Positions 49,703 through 60,717 of a DNA stretch of 64,000 nucleotides are shown in pieces. Each line of letters begins with the position of its first letter. Positions within the stretch are counted from its first letter, which is position 1. The stretch is taken from contig NW_009799104.1 in NCBI RefSeq assembly GCF_000213175.1, positions 2,235,724-2,299,723 on the forward strand, read 5' to 3'. A model generated the notes under the pieces. The model saw nothing but the letters and a program-made list of their open reading frames with translations, was not told the DNA's origin and did no database searches. The DNA comes from Neurospora tetrasperma FGSC 2508 (lineage: Eukaryota; Ascomycota; Sordariomycetes; Sordariales; Sordariaceae). Position numbers and translations under genes: made by a program.

Positions 49703-52700
49703 CTAAATCTGCAACGGCGCCACTTGGTCAACCTGGAACAACCAATTCCCGTTATTCTCCTCCGTGACCAGCCAGTCATAAGGAAACTGGACCAGCGTTC
49801 CCTGGGTCAACCTGAGCGTCTCCTCGGCCTCTGCCGGGTTTAGAGTCTGAGCATCAAATGGATTATACCCGCGTTTACTACGGCCAGTGTTCGCCCTACG
49901 ACGCTGCTGCCTGGTGGATGCGGCTGGTTTGACACTAGCACCATTAATGCCCATGGCGGATGCGGTTGCTGTGTTGTCGGAGGATACTGCGGCGCCGTTG
50001 CCGTTGGCGATGTTGGGGGTTGCATTACTGTTGTCGGCCATGGTGGTGGTGGAGCCGCCGCTGGCTGAGGTTGGGGGAGGGTTAGGATCTTGGTTGTTGG
50101 AGAAGGTGGCGTGTCGCTCCTTGTTGGTGATACTAGCGCTCAGGAAGTCTCCAGACGCCCTGGTATCATCGTGGTTCGAATCAGCGCTGTCTTTGGGTGT
50201 TGCTGTGGGTGGGCGTTCGCCGGGGTTCTGCGACGCCGTCAACATCGCACCCTTCTCAGCATCGAGTGGGAAGGTCTGAGCCTTGCGCGTGTGGTCCTTC
50301 TTGGCCCCCTTCTCGTCCAACGTAGTAGTCGAGCCTGTGCGTTCCCGAGCTCCCTTGTCACCACCGCCGCTGAGCTTGGAGACAGGAGTGACCAGCTTCT
50401 CCGTCAAGCTCTTGGTGAGTTGAGCTGGGCCCGGTGCGCTGATACCGACTCCAGCACTGGTTTGCGCATGCTCAGTGGCCACTCCGTTCTTCTCATTGAC
50501 TTCCTCGCTTGCCTTGCCACCTTCAAACTGCTTCTTGAACTCCCGCTCGTTAGCCTTGAACTCCTTGTACTCGGCCCAGTTCGTTACTGCAGAATCGGGC
50601 ATGACATGGAAGACGCGGCGGTAGATCTTGGTGTTGTTCTCAGCAACACGAGACCAAACATCCTCATAGAAACTTGGATTAAGAGGATCACGCATGCAGT
50701 CTTTGTCAATGTTGGCCAGCTCAATGTTCATGGCGATCTGGCTGTGAGACAGTGTCCCGTTTGCTGTAATCTGAACAGGCGGTCCACCAATATCAGTATC
50801 GTCAACAACAGGCAGGACAGGCAACTGATTGGCTCTGGGAAGACCAAGCTGCTCCGTAGTCCGTCTGTTAAACGGTGGCATTGGCGGAATGTGCTCATTG
50901 CCGATGCTTTCAGAAAGAGACGCAGCATCATGAGGCCGGGTGCGAAGCTCATGAGACTCATGCGGGCTGTCCAGCGTACCCTTGCCCTCCGCAGAGATGT
51001 CGTGAACCAGCACTTCACGGCCATTCACCACGACAGAGTCTCTGCCCTCATCAATACCTTGCATTTGAGCAAGCTTCCAATGATCAGGACCCAATCCTTC
51101 CACATCCCTCCTGTGCCTTTCACCGGTATGCACATGCTCCTGGTCTTCTCTGCCGGCAACGGATTTGCCCTTAGAGTCTGGCCTTGGGAGTTCCTGCATT
51201 TCAACGTCATGATTGAAACTATGCGCTCTATGACGAGGGAGTTGCGGCGGCGGCGGCGTGCTAGGTAGAATATGAGACGACATATGAGATGACCTCCGTC
51301 TCCTGGACGAGCTTTCTGGGACCATGGAATCTTCCGAGTCGTCAGTGAAATCGCGATGTTCCAAGTTCGGGTGCTCCATGTGGTGTTCCGTGCGTTGTTC
51401 CATCTCAGCTCTTGCCTCGGCCTCGTCAAGCTCTGCTTGACGTTCTTCCTCTTGGATCTCATCGACATCCAAGCCCAAGTGTTCCCTCATCAGTCGGAGA
51501 CGCAGGGTGTGAGCAAAACGGCCAACCTGGTAAGGCTTCCCACCCATGGTAGACCAGATCATGTCAGTATCACGAACAACGGCCGCGCATTCCGAATCAC
51601 GATTGCCAAGCATAGACCGCTCATTGATATTGGCTGATCCGATCAAGGCAATACGGTCATCGACAATGATACACTTGGCGTGGATATAGAGTTGTTCGGT
51701 CGTCAGAGAGTTGTTCTTGAGTTTACCCCATTGACGCAAACTGAAGAACTGGATGTAGTCCTCCGGGTTGATGCCGGCAGCCCGAAGACGGCCAAAGATG
51801 GAGTGTTCTCCGCGGCAGATACTCCGATACTGACATTGGAGAATCAAGCGAACACTGGTTCCGTCCTGGTCATTGACCTCATTTTGGAAACCCGGCATCA
51901 GGGGAATAATAATGACTGCGCGCCAGTCCTCGCCCTTTTCGTGCGCACGGATAGCGCGCTCAACCAGAGCATCGCCGATATGATTGACGATTTTCACGTT
52001 CAATGTTTCTGTGCTGGTCACGAAGAACTGGTTCTCCATGTAGACAAAGTGATCAGACTCTTCGATCATCTTGACATATGCTGACTGGATGCTGTGTTCG
52101 GTTTCATCGATACCGATCGACCACGTGGATGCTGAACGGAGCATTTGTACCTCGCAAGTTCCATTCAGGCCTGCGGCCTCGAGTTCCTCTCTGCTGCAGT
52201 CAGGAGGTGGCAGCAAGAATGGTGTAGGCCTCGTTGGCTTCCGGCCACGTCTCACATAATTCCATCTCTGAACGAAGTGGCGGGTAAGATCTCTGGCTGG
52301 CTGGCCAACAACCTGCATGGCGATATCATGCCACGGCATTCGGGGAACCTTGGACCGGTCATACATCTCCTCATATGGCTCATGGAGCCTGACAAAGTCC
52401 TGGACACGAGGATTCGAGTAATCCTTTCCTGGGAACATTTGACAATGCTCTGCATCCTTGGGTAGGTTGTACGAATCAGGCTCGAATCCAGTGGGTTTGT
52501 CATCGGTCACTGGATGCTGCGGCGTGTCCCATCGGCCGAAACACAGATCGATGCCGCCCACAAATGCAATGTCGTGGTCGACAATAACCAGCTTTTCATG
52601 GTGAGCGAAAAAGAACTGGTTCTTCTTGAACTGGTTAGGTGATCTTTGAACAAAAATGTTAGGATGGAGGTTCAGCAGGGAAAACTTGGTGTACTCCGAG

Positions 52701-55351
52701 TCAATGGGAACTGCGGCTTCGACATTTCGATAGACAATGACAAAAATCTTGACACCTTCCTGTGCCTTTCTCTGGAGTAGACGATCGAGACGCCATTTCT
52801 GACTGATACAAGCGGGCCGCCTCATGTACAATTCTGGGCTCAGCCACCAGTCGTGAATGTAGATAACGTCCTTGGCCATACTGATGGCTCTTGAGACGTT
52901 CCACATGTAGTCCCGACCGTCGACCAGCCATTGGGCGAACACGCCAGTTCGAACAGGCGCATAGCTTCCAAAGCGATTCCGCTGATGCCATGGTGTAGTT
53001 TTGAGCATCTCCAAAATGGATTCCTCGAACTGCTGTATCAGATGCTGGCTGGAGGAGAAGAGCTTGATCTTCCTCTCGGATGACACGATCTTGAGTGTAT
53101 GGTGATTGGAGGACTTGGACTTCTTGGCCGTGGTCGGGTCGAAATTCTCGAGGTCTTCCTCATTTTCATTGCCGTTTGCTGTGAGGTGCTTGTTCTTGTC
53201 CTTCTTAGAAACAATGTTGAATTTGGGGTCAACCAGATAAACATCGTAGATGTTCATGTTTTCCGGCGATTCGACACAGACGATATAACTCTGACGAACA
53301 AGGAACCACTTCTTGCTGTGCCTAGCAATAACCTTGCCCGGTGTCAGGACCCGCCGAAAATCGAGCCCTTTGGAGGATTGGATGTGGAGGTAACATTCCT
53401 TGCCGTGATAACTTCCCTCGGCAGCAAGGCGAACTCCAAGAGCAGAAAGCTCCAAAAATCGACAAAGTCGGTTACTGTCTGCCCGGAACATGAGCCAACG
53501 AACCATCTCTTGCAGATACTTTTCCAAGATTCTTTGCTGCTGTTCGATATACTTTTTCTTCTTGGCGGCGGCGTCAAGAGCTATTTGATTCAGATCACCC
53601 TTTGAGCCTATGGTCGAGTTCTTGCGGCGCCCACCAAAAGCACCCATGCGAGACTTCTTTTTCCGTACCTGCGGCCTGCCATTTTCATCAACATCAGTGC
53701 CCTCAACAGCTGTTTCCCCAGCAGTGGCCTCGCCGGCGGGATCTTCGACTATACGAGGGGGGTCAAGTGGTTCTTGTTCCTCGTCGTCCTCCAAGCCTCT
53801 TACTGCGCGCAAATAAGGGAAAGCCGAGATGGGGAAATTTGGCTGTTTGGGCCGAACACCGCCCTCTGGCCGATGTATCAACAGCTTGTCTTTAGGGGGG
53901 TTGATCTTGTATTTGAAGTGGAGGTTCATGATCTCCTTTATGTGACGTTTGACCGTCCACTTCATCTGGCTGGGACCGCTTCCGTACTCAAGCTCAATGG
54001 TAAAGAGCACATGTCTCTCGCTATCCTTGCCGGGAAGAGGCGCACTGTCCTTGATTCGGAGTCTTAGCTGTTCCAGAAGGACGGGTATTCTTTTGTTTCC
54101 ATGTTCGTCGCGCTGGATCATGCTGGCAAACATCAAGACAGCCGGGGTAACTGCGGTAAGCTCGGCCATGAGCTCGGCAGATTTGAAATAGTCGTATTGG
54201 TCGTCCCTCTTCTGTCGCAACAGCCGCAATGTGCTCTTGACTTGACGCCATTTCTGAGCACCAAAAGTTGCAGCCCTGTCCGTGCCGAAAAAGGGTCTCC
54301 TCGGAGTGGCATCACCGTCAGAAACCCCGCCGCCGAGGTTGGAGAAGCGCCGAAGATGCTGACCGATCCTACTGGGAGATTCGAGTTCGTCGCCCTCACC
54401 ATCCGGCCGATTCGACATCCACAGATTCGTCCTTCTGTTGATGCGCTGTCTGGCAATATGATCCCTACCTTCGCCCTCGGAAAGGCCTCCACGGTCTCCA
54501 ATATCTGAGAACGTGGAACGGCGAATAAAGGCGAAGCGGGCATGTCCACCGGGCGTAGTCGGCTCTTGCTCGATTCGAGGCGTGTTGGGGGTCGAGAACG
54601 ATTCGAACTTTGGTCGTCGAATCCGTCGCTTTTTCTTTTGTCGAATCTGTGACTCCCCCACCCTCTCATCGGCAGTCTCCTCTGCGTCGGCGTCTTCGTC
54701 GCTGCGGTCGTCAACTGACCGGGCTTGACGATGGCGTGACACGGTTGGGGAGCTAGCTGTAGAGTTAATCTCGGGAGGGTAGCTTGGAGACTTGAAGGTC
54801 TGCGAGGTGCTGGGGCCGGCGAGCTCCTTCAACTTGGTCATGAAGCTGGACCCTCGAATCCTGTTCATGGTATCTTTGGTGTCCCATGAGGCATGGCGCT
54901 CGTGGTGTATGACGGGTGGGGGTTCGAGAACGACATCGTTGTTGGCAAACTGTACGCTGCGCTCGGAGTAGGGCACATCGGAAGGGCCTGTGCCAGCTGT
55001 GGGAAGGGTCGAGGGCACGGAGGAGCGAGTAGTGGTTTGGTTGACATCTTGGAGCGGTAGCCAGGCGGGTGGGTCTTGATCGGGTACGGGGGAGACACCG
55101 TCGTTGTGTGCCTGGCCTCCGTTCAGGTAGTCCGAGGCGGACGGGCTTTCGTTAGCTCTCGGTGTCTTTGGAGAGCTCGCCTTAGTGGCGAAGTCGAACT
55201 GGTCGGAGCCGATGGGCGACGGAACGCCAAACACTTGGGCCTGGGTGATTGTCGGTAGTTCCTCGAGGGTCCCTGATTGCAGAACACTCTCTTTGCGCGA
55301 CTGTGTTGGCACAGGCAGACTGGCCGAACTGGATCGGGTCGGGTCGGCCAT
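49703..55351 (-). CDS. Phospholipase D (PX-PH type, Spo14/PLD1 family)
   Basis: Hydrolyses phosphatidylcholine to phosphatidic acid and choline, a membrane-signalling step in vesicle traffic and development. One uninterrupted exon encodes 1882 residues. Residues 1-370 are disordered and Ser/Pro-rich. A PX-like domain spans about 405-615 (FTIELEYGSGPSQMKWTVKRHIKEIMNLHFKY, with a charged insert at 530-590). A PH-like domain is at about 640-790. The two catalytic HKD motifs are HHEKLVIVDHDIAFVGG (about 920) and HAKCIIVDDRIALIGSAN (about 1225). Other marks are IYIHDWWLSPELYMRRP and YMENQFFVTST. Residues 1300-1880 are a long disordered and acidic tail with one conserved island (DPLNPSFYEDVWSRVAENN), ending YDWLVTEENNGNWLFQVDQ. 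It is longer than yeast Spo14 (about 1380). It is head to head with gamma-tubulin. Confidence 0.93.
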   Translation of the reverse strand: MADPTRSSSASLPVPTQSRKESVLQSGTLEELPTITQAQVFGVPSPIGSDQFDFATKASSPKTPRANESPSASDYLNGGQAHNDGVSPVPDQDPPAWLPLQDVNQTTTRSSVPSTLPTAGTGPSDVPYSERSVQFANNDVVLEPPPVIHHERHASWDTKDTMNRIRGSSFMTKLKELAGPSTSQTFKSPSYPPEINSTASSPTVSRHRQARSVDDRSDEDADAEETADERVGESQIRQKKKRRIRRPKFESFSTPNTPRIEQEPTTPGGHARFAFIRRSTFSDIGDRGGLSEGEGRDHIARQRINRRTNLWMSNRPDGEGDELESPSRIGQHLRRFSNLGGGVSDGDATPRRPFFGTDRAATFGAQKWRQVKSTLRLLRQKRDDQYDYFKSAELMAELTAVTPAVLMFASMIQRDEHGNKRIPVLLEQLRLRIKDSAPLPGKDSERHVLFTIELEYGSGPSQMKWTVKRHIKEIMNLHFKYKINPPKDKLLIHRPEGGVRPKQPNFPISAFPYLRAVRGLEDDEEQEPLDPPRIVEDPAGEATAGETAVEGTDVDENGRPQVRKKKSRMGAFGGRRKNSTIGSKGDLNQIALDAAAKKKKYIEQQQRILEKYLQEMVRWLMFRADSNRLCRFLELSALGVRLAAEGSYHGKECYLHIQSSKGLDFRRVLTPGKVIARHSKKWFLVRQSYIVCVESPENMNIYDVYLVDPKFNIVSKKDKNKHLTANGNENEEDLENFDPTTAKKSKSSNHHTLKIVSSERKIKLFSSSQHLIQQFEESILEMLKTTPWHQRNRFGSYAPVRTGVFAQWLVDGRDYMWNVSRAISMAKDVIYIHDWWLSPELYMRRPACISQKWRLDRLLQRKAQEGVKIFVIVYRNVEAAVPIDSEYTKFSLLNLHPNIFVQRSPNQFKKNQFFFAHHEKLVIVDHDIAFVGGIDLCFGRWDTPQHPVTDDKPTGFEPDSYNLPKDAEHCQMFPGKDYSNPRVQDFVRLHEPYEEMYDRSKVPRMPWHDIAMQVVGQPARDLTRHFVQRWNYVRRGRKPTRPTPFLLPPPDCSREELEAAGLNGTCEVQMLRSASTWSIGIDETEHSIQSAYVKMIEESDHFVYMENQFFVTSTETLNVKIVNHIGDALVERAIRAHEKGEDWRAVIIIPLMPGFQNEVNDQDGTSVRLILQCQYRSICRGEHSIFGRLRAAGINPEDYIQFFSLRQWGKLKNNSLTTEQLYIHAKCIIVDDRIALIGSANINERSMLGNRDSECAAVVRDTDMIWSTMGGKPYQVGRFAHTLRLRLMREHLGLDVDEIQEEERQAELDEAEARAEMEQRTEHHMEHPNLEHRDFTDDSEDSMVPESSSRRRRSSHMSSHILPSTPPPPQLPRHRAHSFNHDVEMQELPRPDSKGKSVAGREDQEHVHTGERHRRDVEGLGPDHWKLAQMQGIDEGRDSVVVNGREVLVHDISAEGKGTLDSPHESHELRTRPHDAASLSESIGNEHIPPMPPFNRRTTEQLGLPRANQLPVLPVVDDTDIGGPPVQITANGTLSHSQIAMNIELANIDKDCMRDPLNPSFYEDVWSRVAENNTKIYRRVFHVMPDSAVTNWAEYKEFKANEREFKKQFEGGKASEEVNEKNGVATEHAQTSAGVGISAPGPAQLTKSLTEKLVTPVSKLSGGGDKGARERTGSTTTLDEKGAKKDHTRKAQTFPLDAEKGAMLTASQNPGERPPTATPKDSADSNHDDTRASGDFLSASITNKERHATFSNNQDPNPPPTSASGGSTTTMADNSNATPNIANGNGAAVSSDNTATASAMGINGASVKPAASTRQQRRRANTGRSKRGYNPFDAQTLNPAEAEETLRLTQGTLVQFPYDWLVTEENNGNWLFQVDQVAPLQI

Positions 55352-56811
55352 GGCAGAAGATGGGCGGTTGACGGTTGGTCAGCCTACCGGGGGACTGGTG
55401 AAGTATGCTGTTGCTGTTGCTGTTGCTGTTGTTGTTCTTGGCCTTGATGCTGGGAGATGTGGACAGTATCTTGAAGGAAGAAGGGGTAGGATCCTCGGTA
55501 GCGAAACATGCCGCGGCTCACAAGTAACGGTAAAAATGGTCACGCTCGAGGAAAGCGGGTTGACTCTCCAGGGGCTCGAAGACGGCGGTCAACTTTTGAA
55601 TAATCGGAATTGCTAATCGGAACGAGCCAACGACCGGGAGAAGAGTGGCAGAGTGGTTCCAATCGGGCCAACAAGGTCGGTGAAAGAAGATGGAGACGGT
55701 GGCGTGGCTACCTTGAACAGTATGAAGTACCTCCCAAGGTGAAGTTGGCAGATACAGTCGGTTTTAGGGGGAGGTCGAAGTAGAGAAGTTGAACCAAGAT
55801 GAGGTGACGTTGGAGATTGAAGCAAGGTGTAAACCCTTGGAATAGTACTCTACTAGTACACAGCGGGCATCCCCGTACAAGGAAAAGGTAGACGCAAAAA
55901 GGGGCAGGAGAGAGGTCAAACTTGGAAGTTGTTGTTTATTGGCCGTGCTCGTCTGTTACTGTTACCTGTATCGTCCGGTACGGTAACTGTCTGTTGTACC
56001 TGTGCGTAGTAAGGTCCAGTTGAATGAGTGAACCAAGAGCAATAGTTTTTTTTGTTTTTGATTCGGTCAACTACTCTCTCTACCTCAGGATTCTGTCTGA
56101 TCTCTTGACCGTCACCTCTCTTCGTTCTACGTCAACGTTCCCCGTCATGTGGAGGGGTAAAACGTGCAAGACGCCTGCCTACGTGTGTCGGGTGCCCTGT
56201 TTGTCAAAGTGGTGAGACGAAGGATCCCGTCCCGTCACGTTGGTGCAAGGTAGCGCAGGGCAATACTCCGCTACAGTAACCAAGTGGAAGGGCGCTGAGG
56301 GAGGCCCCCGTCGCACCTGGACTGCCCTGCTGGAAAATGGGGTTTTGTCATTTTAGGTTGGAGTGCCTGGACATGCAGGCATGGACGGCCCTTAACGAAT
56401 TACAGAAGCTATACCCGACAGGGTTAGCAATCCCGGGTCCTGGAACTGCTAGATCCAGCCGACGGGAGCCAGCCACGAGATAGGTGGATGGAGAGGAGGG
56501 ATCATTGGATGTCTTAGGTGCCCCTCTCCGATCATGCTGCTAGCAGCTGACAGCGGGCGTCACTGTAGCCTTTGGAAGGTGATTTCCCTTGGAGCGTTCG
56601 CAGGGGCACGGCAGCTAGGTTCCATCTCCTCCCGTTTCTGTCGCGTCGACGCGGGAATCTTAGCGTAGTAGCGGTGGCCGGTGGGCAACGTGCTGCAATG
56701 TGGGGAACTACCAAGCGTGCTCTGCTGACGTCCTTAGGTATGTTTACCGATGTTCCCTCCGCTTTTGTCCCAATTGCAACAATTTCCGCCTAGAGGTCTC
56801 GCGCCTCGTTA
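55352..56811. promoter_or_regulatory. Shared upstream region of phospholipase D and gamma-tubulin
   Basis: 1.46 kb between divergent starts. A GTTGCT hexamer repeat at about 55406-55435 lies in the phospholipase D leader region. No other gene is supported. Confidence 0.45.
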
Positions 56812-58420
56812 ATGCCACCACCATGCCCAGGTACGCGTCCCTCATCCCAGCACCTAACATATCGTGACTAACCAGCAAACAGAGAGATAATAACCATCCA
56901 GGCCGGCCAGTGCGGCAACAGCAGTGAGTGCCCGATTCAACCCGACGAGGCAGTCGACCTTCACCCAGTCTTGCGCCTCGACATCCGGCAGCTGGACGCG
57001 CAGTTTCTTCTAACATTCTCAAGTCGGAAGCCAGTTCTGGCAGCAGCTTTGTCTGGAGCATGGCATCAGCCAAGACGGAACCATCGAGGACTTTGCGACC
57101 GAAGGCGGCGACCGTAAAGATGTCTTTTTTTACCAGAGCGACGATACGCGATACATTCCCCGGTCCATCCTGATCGATCTCGAACCCAGAGTCATCAATA
57201 CCATCCAGACCGGACCATACCGGAACATATACAACCCAGAAAACTTCTACGTGGGCAAGAGCGGTCTTGGTGCGGGCAACAACTGGGGTGATGGTTACCA
57301 AACAGGCGAGCAAGTACATGAGGAGATCATGGAGATGATTGAGCGCGAAGCCGACGGCAGCGACTCCCTCGAGGGCTTCATGATGTTACACTCCATCGCC
57401 GGCGGCACAGGATCAGGTCTGGGCTCTTTCCTACTCGAGCGACTGAACGACCGCTTCCCCAAGAAGATCATCCAGACATATTCGGTATTTCCCGACACGA
57501 CCAGCGCCGGCGATGTTGTCGTGCACCCCTACAACAGTTTACTTGCCATGAGGAGGTTAACGCAAAACGCCGACTCGGTAGTGGTGCTTGACAACGGCGC
57601 CTTGTCACACATTGCCGCCGACAGACTACACGTACAAGAGCCATCCTTCCAACAGACGAACCAGCTCGTATCGACCGTCATGTCTGCCAGCACAACCACC
57701 CTTCGATACCCCGGCTACATGCACAACGACCTGGTCAGCATTCTCGCGTCCTTGATTCCGACTCCTCGATGCCACTTCTTGATGACGTCGTACACGCCCT
57801 TCACTGGCGACCAGGTAGAGCAGGCAAAGACGGTGCGCAAAACGACGGTTCTCGACGTCATGCGACGATTGCTGCAGCCCAAGAATCGCATGGTGTCTAC
57901 TGTACCCGGCAAGAAGAGCTGCTACATTTCCATCCTGAACGTCATCCAGGGCGACGTGGACCCAACCGATGTGCACAAGAGTCTGCTCCGTATTAGGGAA
58001 CGTCGTCTTGCTACATTCATTCCCTGGGGTCCCGCTAGCATCCAGGTGGCACTGACCAAGAGGAGTCCCTACGTGACTATGGCACATCGTGTCAGTGGTT
58101 TGATGTTGGCAAACCATACTAGTATTGCTACGGTACGTCAACTGCTGCTGTGTTGGCTAGATAGATGATCAAACTGACATTTCTTCACACAGCTTTTCAA
58201 GCGTATTGTTAGGCAGTACGATGGTATGCGGAAGCGCAACGCCTTTATGGAAGCCTACAAAAAGACGGCGCCGTTTTCTGAAAACCTCAACGAGTTTGAC
58301 GAAGCCAGGGAGGTCGTCATGGACCTTATTGCCGACTACGAGGCTGCCGAAGACGCCAATTATCTCAACCCCGAGCTTGGCGAAAACGCGTCGGCTGACA
58401 CGGACAAGAGAATGGCTTGA
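56812..58420 (+). CDS. Gamma-tubulin
   Basis: Nucleates microtubules at spindle pole bodies as part of the gamma-tubulin complex. Exons 56883-56921, 57024-58132 and 58193-58420 are clear: [13 protein letters not shown], then [14 protein letters not shown], with GTP-binding [15 protein letters not shown] at about 146 and the end KRMA. The first exon is puzzling. With a regular GT-AG intron (56831-56882) the frame demands the ATG at 56812 and gives MPPPCPEIITIQ (464 residues). The family's usual MPREIITIQ would start at the ATG at 56823 in the same exon. It would need the next exon to begin at 56881, where the preceding bases are AC, not AG. Introns 2 and 3 are 102 and 60 nt. The body of the protein is otherwise intact and closely matches fungal gamma-tubulins. 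Confidence 0.92.
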
Positions 58421-59779
58421 GTCTTGGCCGGACAGATGATGGCCAGCTGGGGGCCTTTTGTTTTCGACCATACCTAGGATCTTTAAGAGATAGCTGGTAT
58501 CCCTCTTTTTCTCTTCTTTTTTTTTTAACTAGGCTGATGCGATATCACGACCAGATTGTTGTTCGCAGGCGTTATTGGGCGGGAGGGAAAACCAGGAGGA
58601 AGGTGTTGGCGCGCGTTTTCTGTATCGTTTGCCATGTTGTCGATAGATTACAGCAGCTCTTTGACCACTGAGGCTATGGAAATACCACTTGTCTTCAAAC
58701 CCCAGAATGCATGCACGCGGGACCTCAGCTTGGGGTTCATAAAGGACCTCAAGTTGATAAGTATCCAACCACCTGACAAGTGGCTGCGTGGTCGAGCGGT
58801 GTGGTGCGCTGAGCTCTCTTTGCACAAGGAGGGTAGTGCACCACATGCTGGGGGGGGGCCCTCGCCGCCGTAGGTGACCCAACGGGGATCTAAATGGCGG
58901 GGGAGAACCTCCCTGGAAGCACTGTAAGCTGGCGTCTTCCGGCTACGCAAATAGGGCTCTTCTACTCCCTTCCAGTTGAACGTGACGTCAGCCGTTCGAT
59001 TCCAGCTCTTGTCCTCTCTTTTTTTGTTAACTTTTTTTTTTTTTTTTTTTTTAACTTTTTTCCTTGGTTGTGTTTCATCATCAGTGGGTGCTGCGATCAA
59101 TAGCATTATGGTCCTCTGTGGGAAGCTATATAGATGTAACAATGAAGCTATCACCACATCTTGGCACTCCTTAGCGTATTTAAACAAAACATTGAGACAG
59201 GGATGGCACTACTTTTAGTCTCAATCAGGAACCCAAGGACAGTGATAGGCGTGTCTCCCTGCCAACACTCCAGGGTGAGGATGACCTTATCAAGATTTGG
59301 CAAAATATATCAGATGCACTGCGCTCAATGCAGATTACCGCGAGAATTCGAGATGCACGGATTTAAAACGACATGGTCATCCAGCGCGGAAGGGGACGAG
59401 TAGGAGTCCTTCCCAGAAGCCCTTTGGAGTTCCCCTGTTGCTCCAACTTCCCCAGAAAGAGAAATCATGCTTTGACCAATGGAAAGCGAGCTCTTTTCAA
59501 TCCTCAAATCCCCAGCCTTATTCGACGCCACAAAGTGGGTCACTTTATGGAGGCAAATGCTCGGGATAACTTGGCTAAGCCGCAGCATCACTGTAAGTAA
59601 CTAACTGAAGTCCCGTCGCTGAGGGGAGTCGGAGGCTCGCTGTGTAACCGCAGAGTGGGACGGACGACGTCGATACTTACTACTTATCATTGCGAGCCCC
59701 GTTCCGGACCCTCTTCGCTCTCGCTCCTTTCCCCAGGTACCTAGACCTCGCTCCTATTGCGACAATTGATATTTCCAAC
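58421..59779. other. Intergenic, gamma-tubulin to nuo19.3
   Basis: 1.36 kb. It holds the gamma-tubulin 3' end, the candidate structured RNA at 58775-59025, T-runs at 59031-59053, and the nuo19.3 promoter. Protein-coding signals are absent. Confidence 0.45.
58775..59025 (+). ncRNA. Candidate structured Pol III-type RNA
   Basis: About 250 nt with internal Pol III promoter-like boxes: A-box TGGTCGAGCGG (58789-58799) fits TRGYNNARNNG, and B-box-like GTTCGATTCC (58994-59003). A T7 terminator is at 59019-59025. The ends pair: GACAAG (58775-58780) with CTTGTC (59008-59013), then GGCTG (58782-58786) with CAGCC (58989-58993). Inside is a long hairpin: 58801-58810 with 58835-58844 (10 bp, one wobble), continued by 58814-58821 with 58826-58833 around a GCAC loop. 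Two shorter hairpins are 58901-58905/58909-58913 and 58914-58919/58936-58941. It is not a tRNA cloverleaf. I tried to match signal-recognition-particle RNA and RNase P/MRP RNA signatures without success. Identity is unknown. Confidence 0.4.
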
Positions 59780-60717
59780 ATGTTGTCCTCTGTGAGGACA
59801 GGCGCCTCAATGGCTCTTAGAGGTGGGTGATGCCTGTGTTTTGTTTTCTGTATGCGACGGAGACTCAGCGCGCGAGTCATTCGACAGCTCCATCACGAAA
59901 TCCCCACGGCGACGAACTCCAGCTGACGATAAACCAACTATCCACAGCCCGGCCGACTGCCCAAATCGTCCCCTTCCGCGCGGCCGCTGTCGCTTCCATC
60001 TCCTCGTCCTCCCGCAAGGACGCCACGGGTGCCGTCGCCCCTGCGGGCGCACAGCACGGCATCGCCAGGCGCGAGCGCAGAGAGGTTCCTCTTCCCAGCC
60101 AGGAGGGCACCAAGGGCGCCGTTCAATATGCTCTGTACGTTACACGTTTTGAGGGCTCCACGAACTCCACATCCGCTCTTGACATCCGGACAAGGATATA
60201 TCCCCTATGCCCTCTCCACAACAACACAGCAACAAGGACATGCCACTAACACACACTCAAATATAGCACAACCCTCGACAGCATCGTCAACTGGGCCCGC
60301 CAATCCTCTCTCTGGCCCATGACCTTCGGCCTCGCCTGCTGTGCCGTCGAGATGATGCACCTCTCAACCCCGCGGTACGATCAAGATCGTTTGGGCATCA
60401 TCTTCCGTGCCTCGCCCCGCCAGTCGGATGTGATGATTGTGGCGGGCACCCTGACCAACAAGATGGCGCCCGCCCTGCGCCAGGTGTACGACCAGATGCC
60501 CGATCCGCGTTGGGTCATCAGCATGGGCTCGTGCGCCAACGGCGGCGGCTACTACCACTACTCGTACAGCGTCGTGCGCGGCTGCGACCGGATTGTCCCT
60601 GTTGATATCTACGTCCCGGGATGCCCGCCTACTAGTGAAGCGCTCATGTATGGCATTTTCCAGTTGCAGAGGAAGATGCGGAATACGAAGATTACGAGGA
60701 TGTGGTATCGCAAGTAG
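59780..60717 (+). CDS. nuo19.3: NADH:ubiquinone oxidoreductase 19.3 kDa subunit (PSST/NDUFS7)
   Basis: Matrix-arm subunit of mitochondrial complex I that carries iron-sulfur cluster N2 and helps form the quinone pocket. Exons 59780-59822, 59948-60134 and 60267-60717 give 226 residues, the length I recall for the N. crassa protein. Introns are 125 nt (GTGGGT, GCTGAC branch-like site, CCACAG) and 132 nt (GTACGT...ATATAG). Residues 1-40 are Arg/Ser/Ala-rich ([20 protein letters not shown]), a mitochondrial presequence. Cluster N2 ligands lie in [12 protein letters not shown] (tandem Cys at about 100-101), [16 protein letters not shown] (about 164) and [12 protein letters not shown] (about 194). 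The end ITRMWYRK is conserved. The gene is nuclear, as expected in fungi. Confidence 0.96.
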
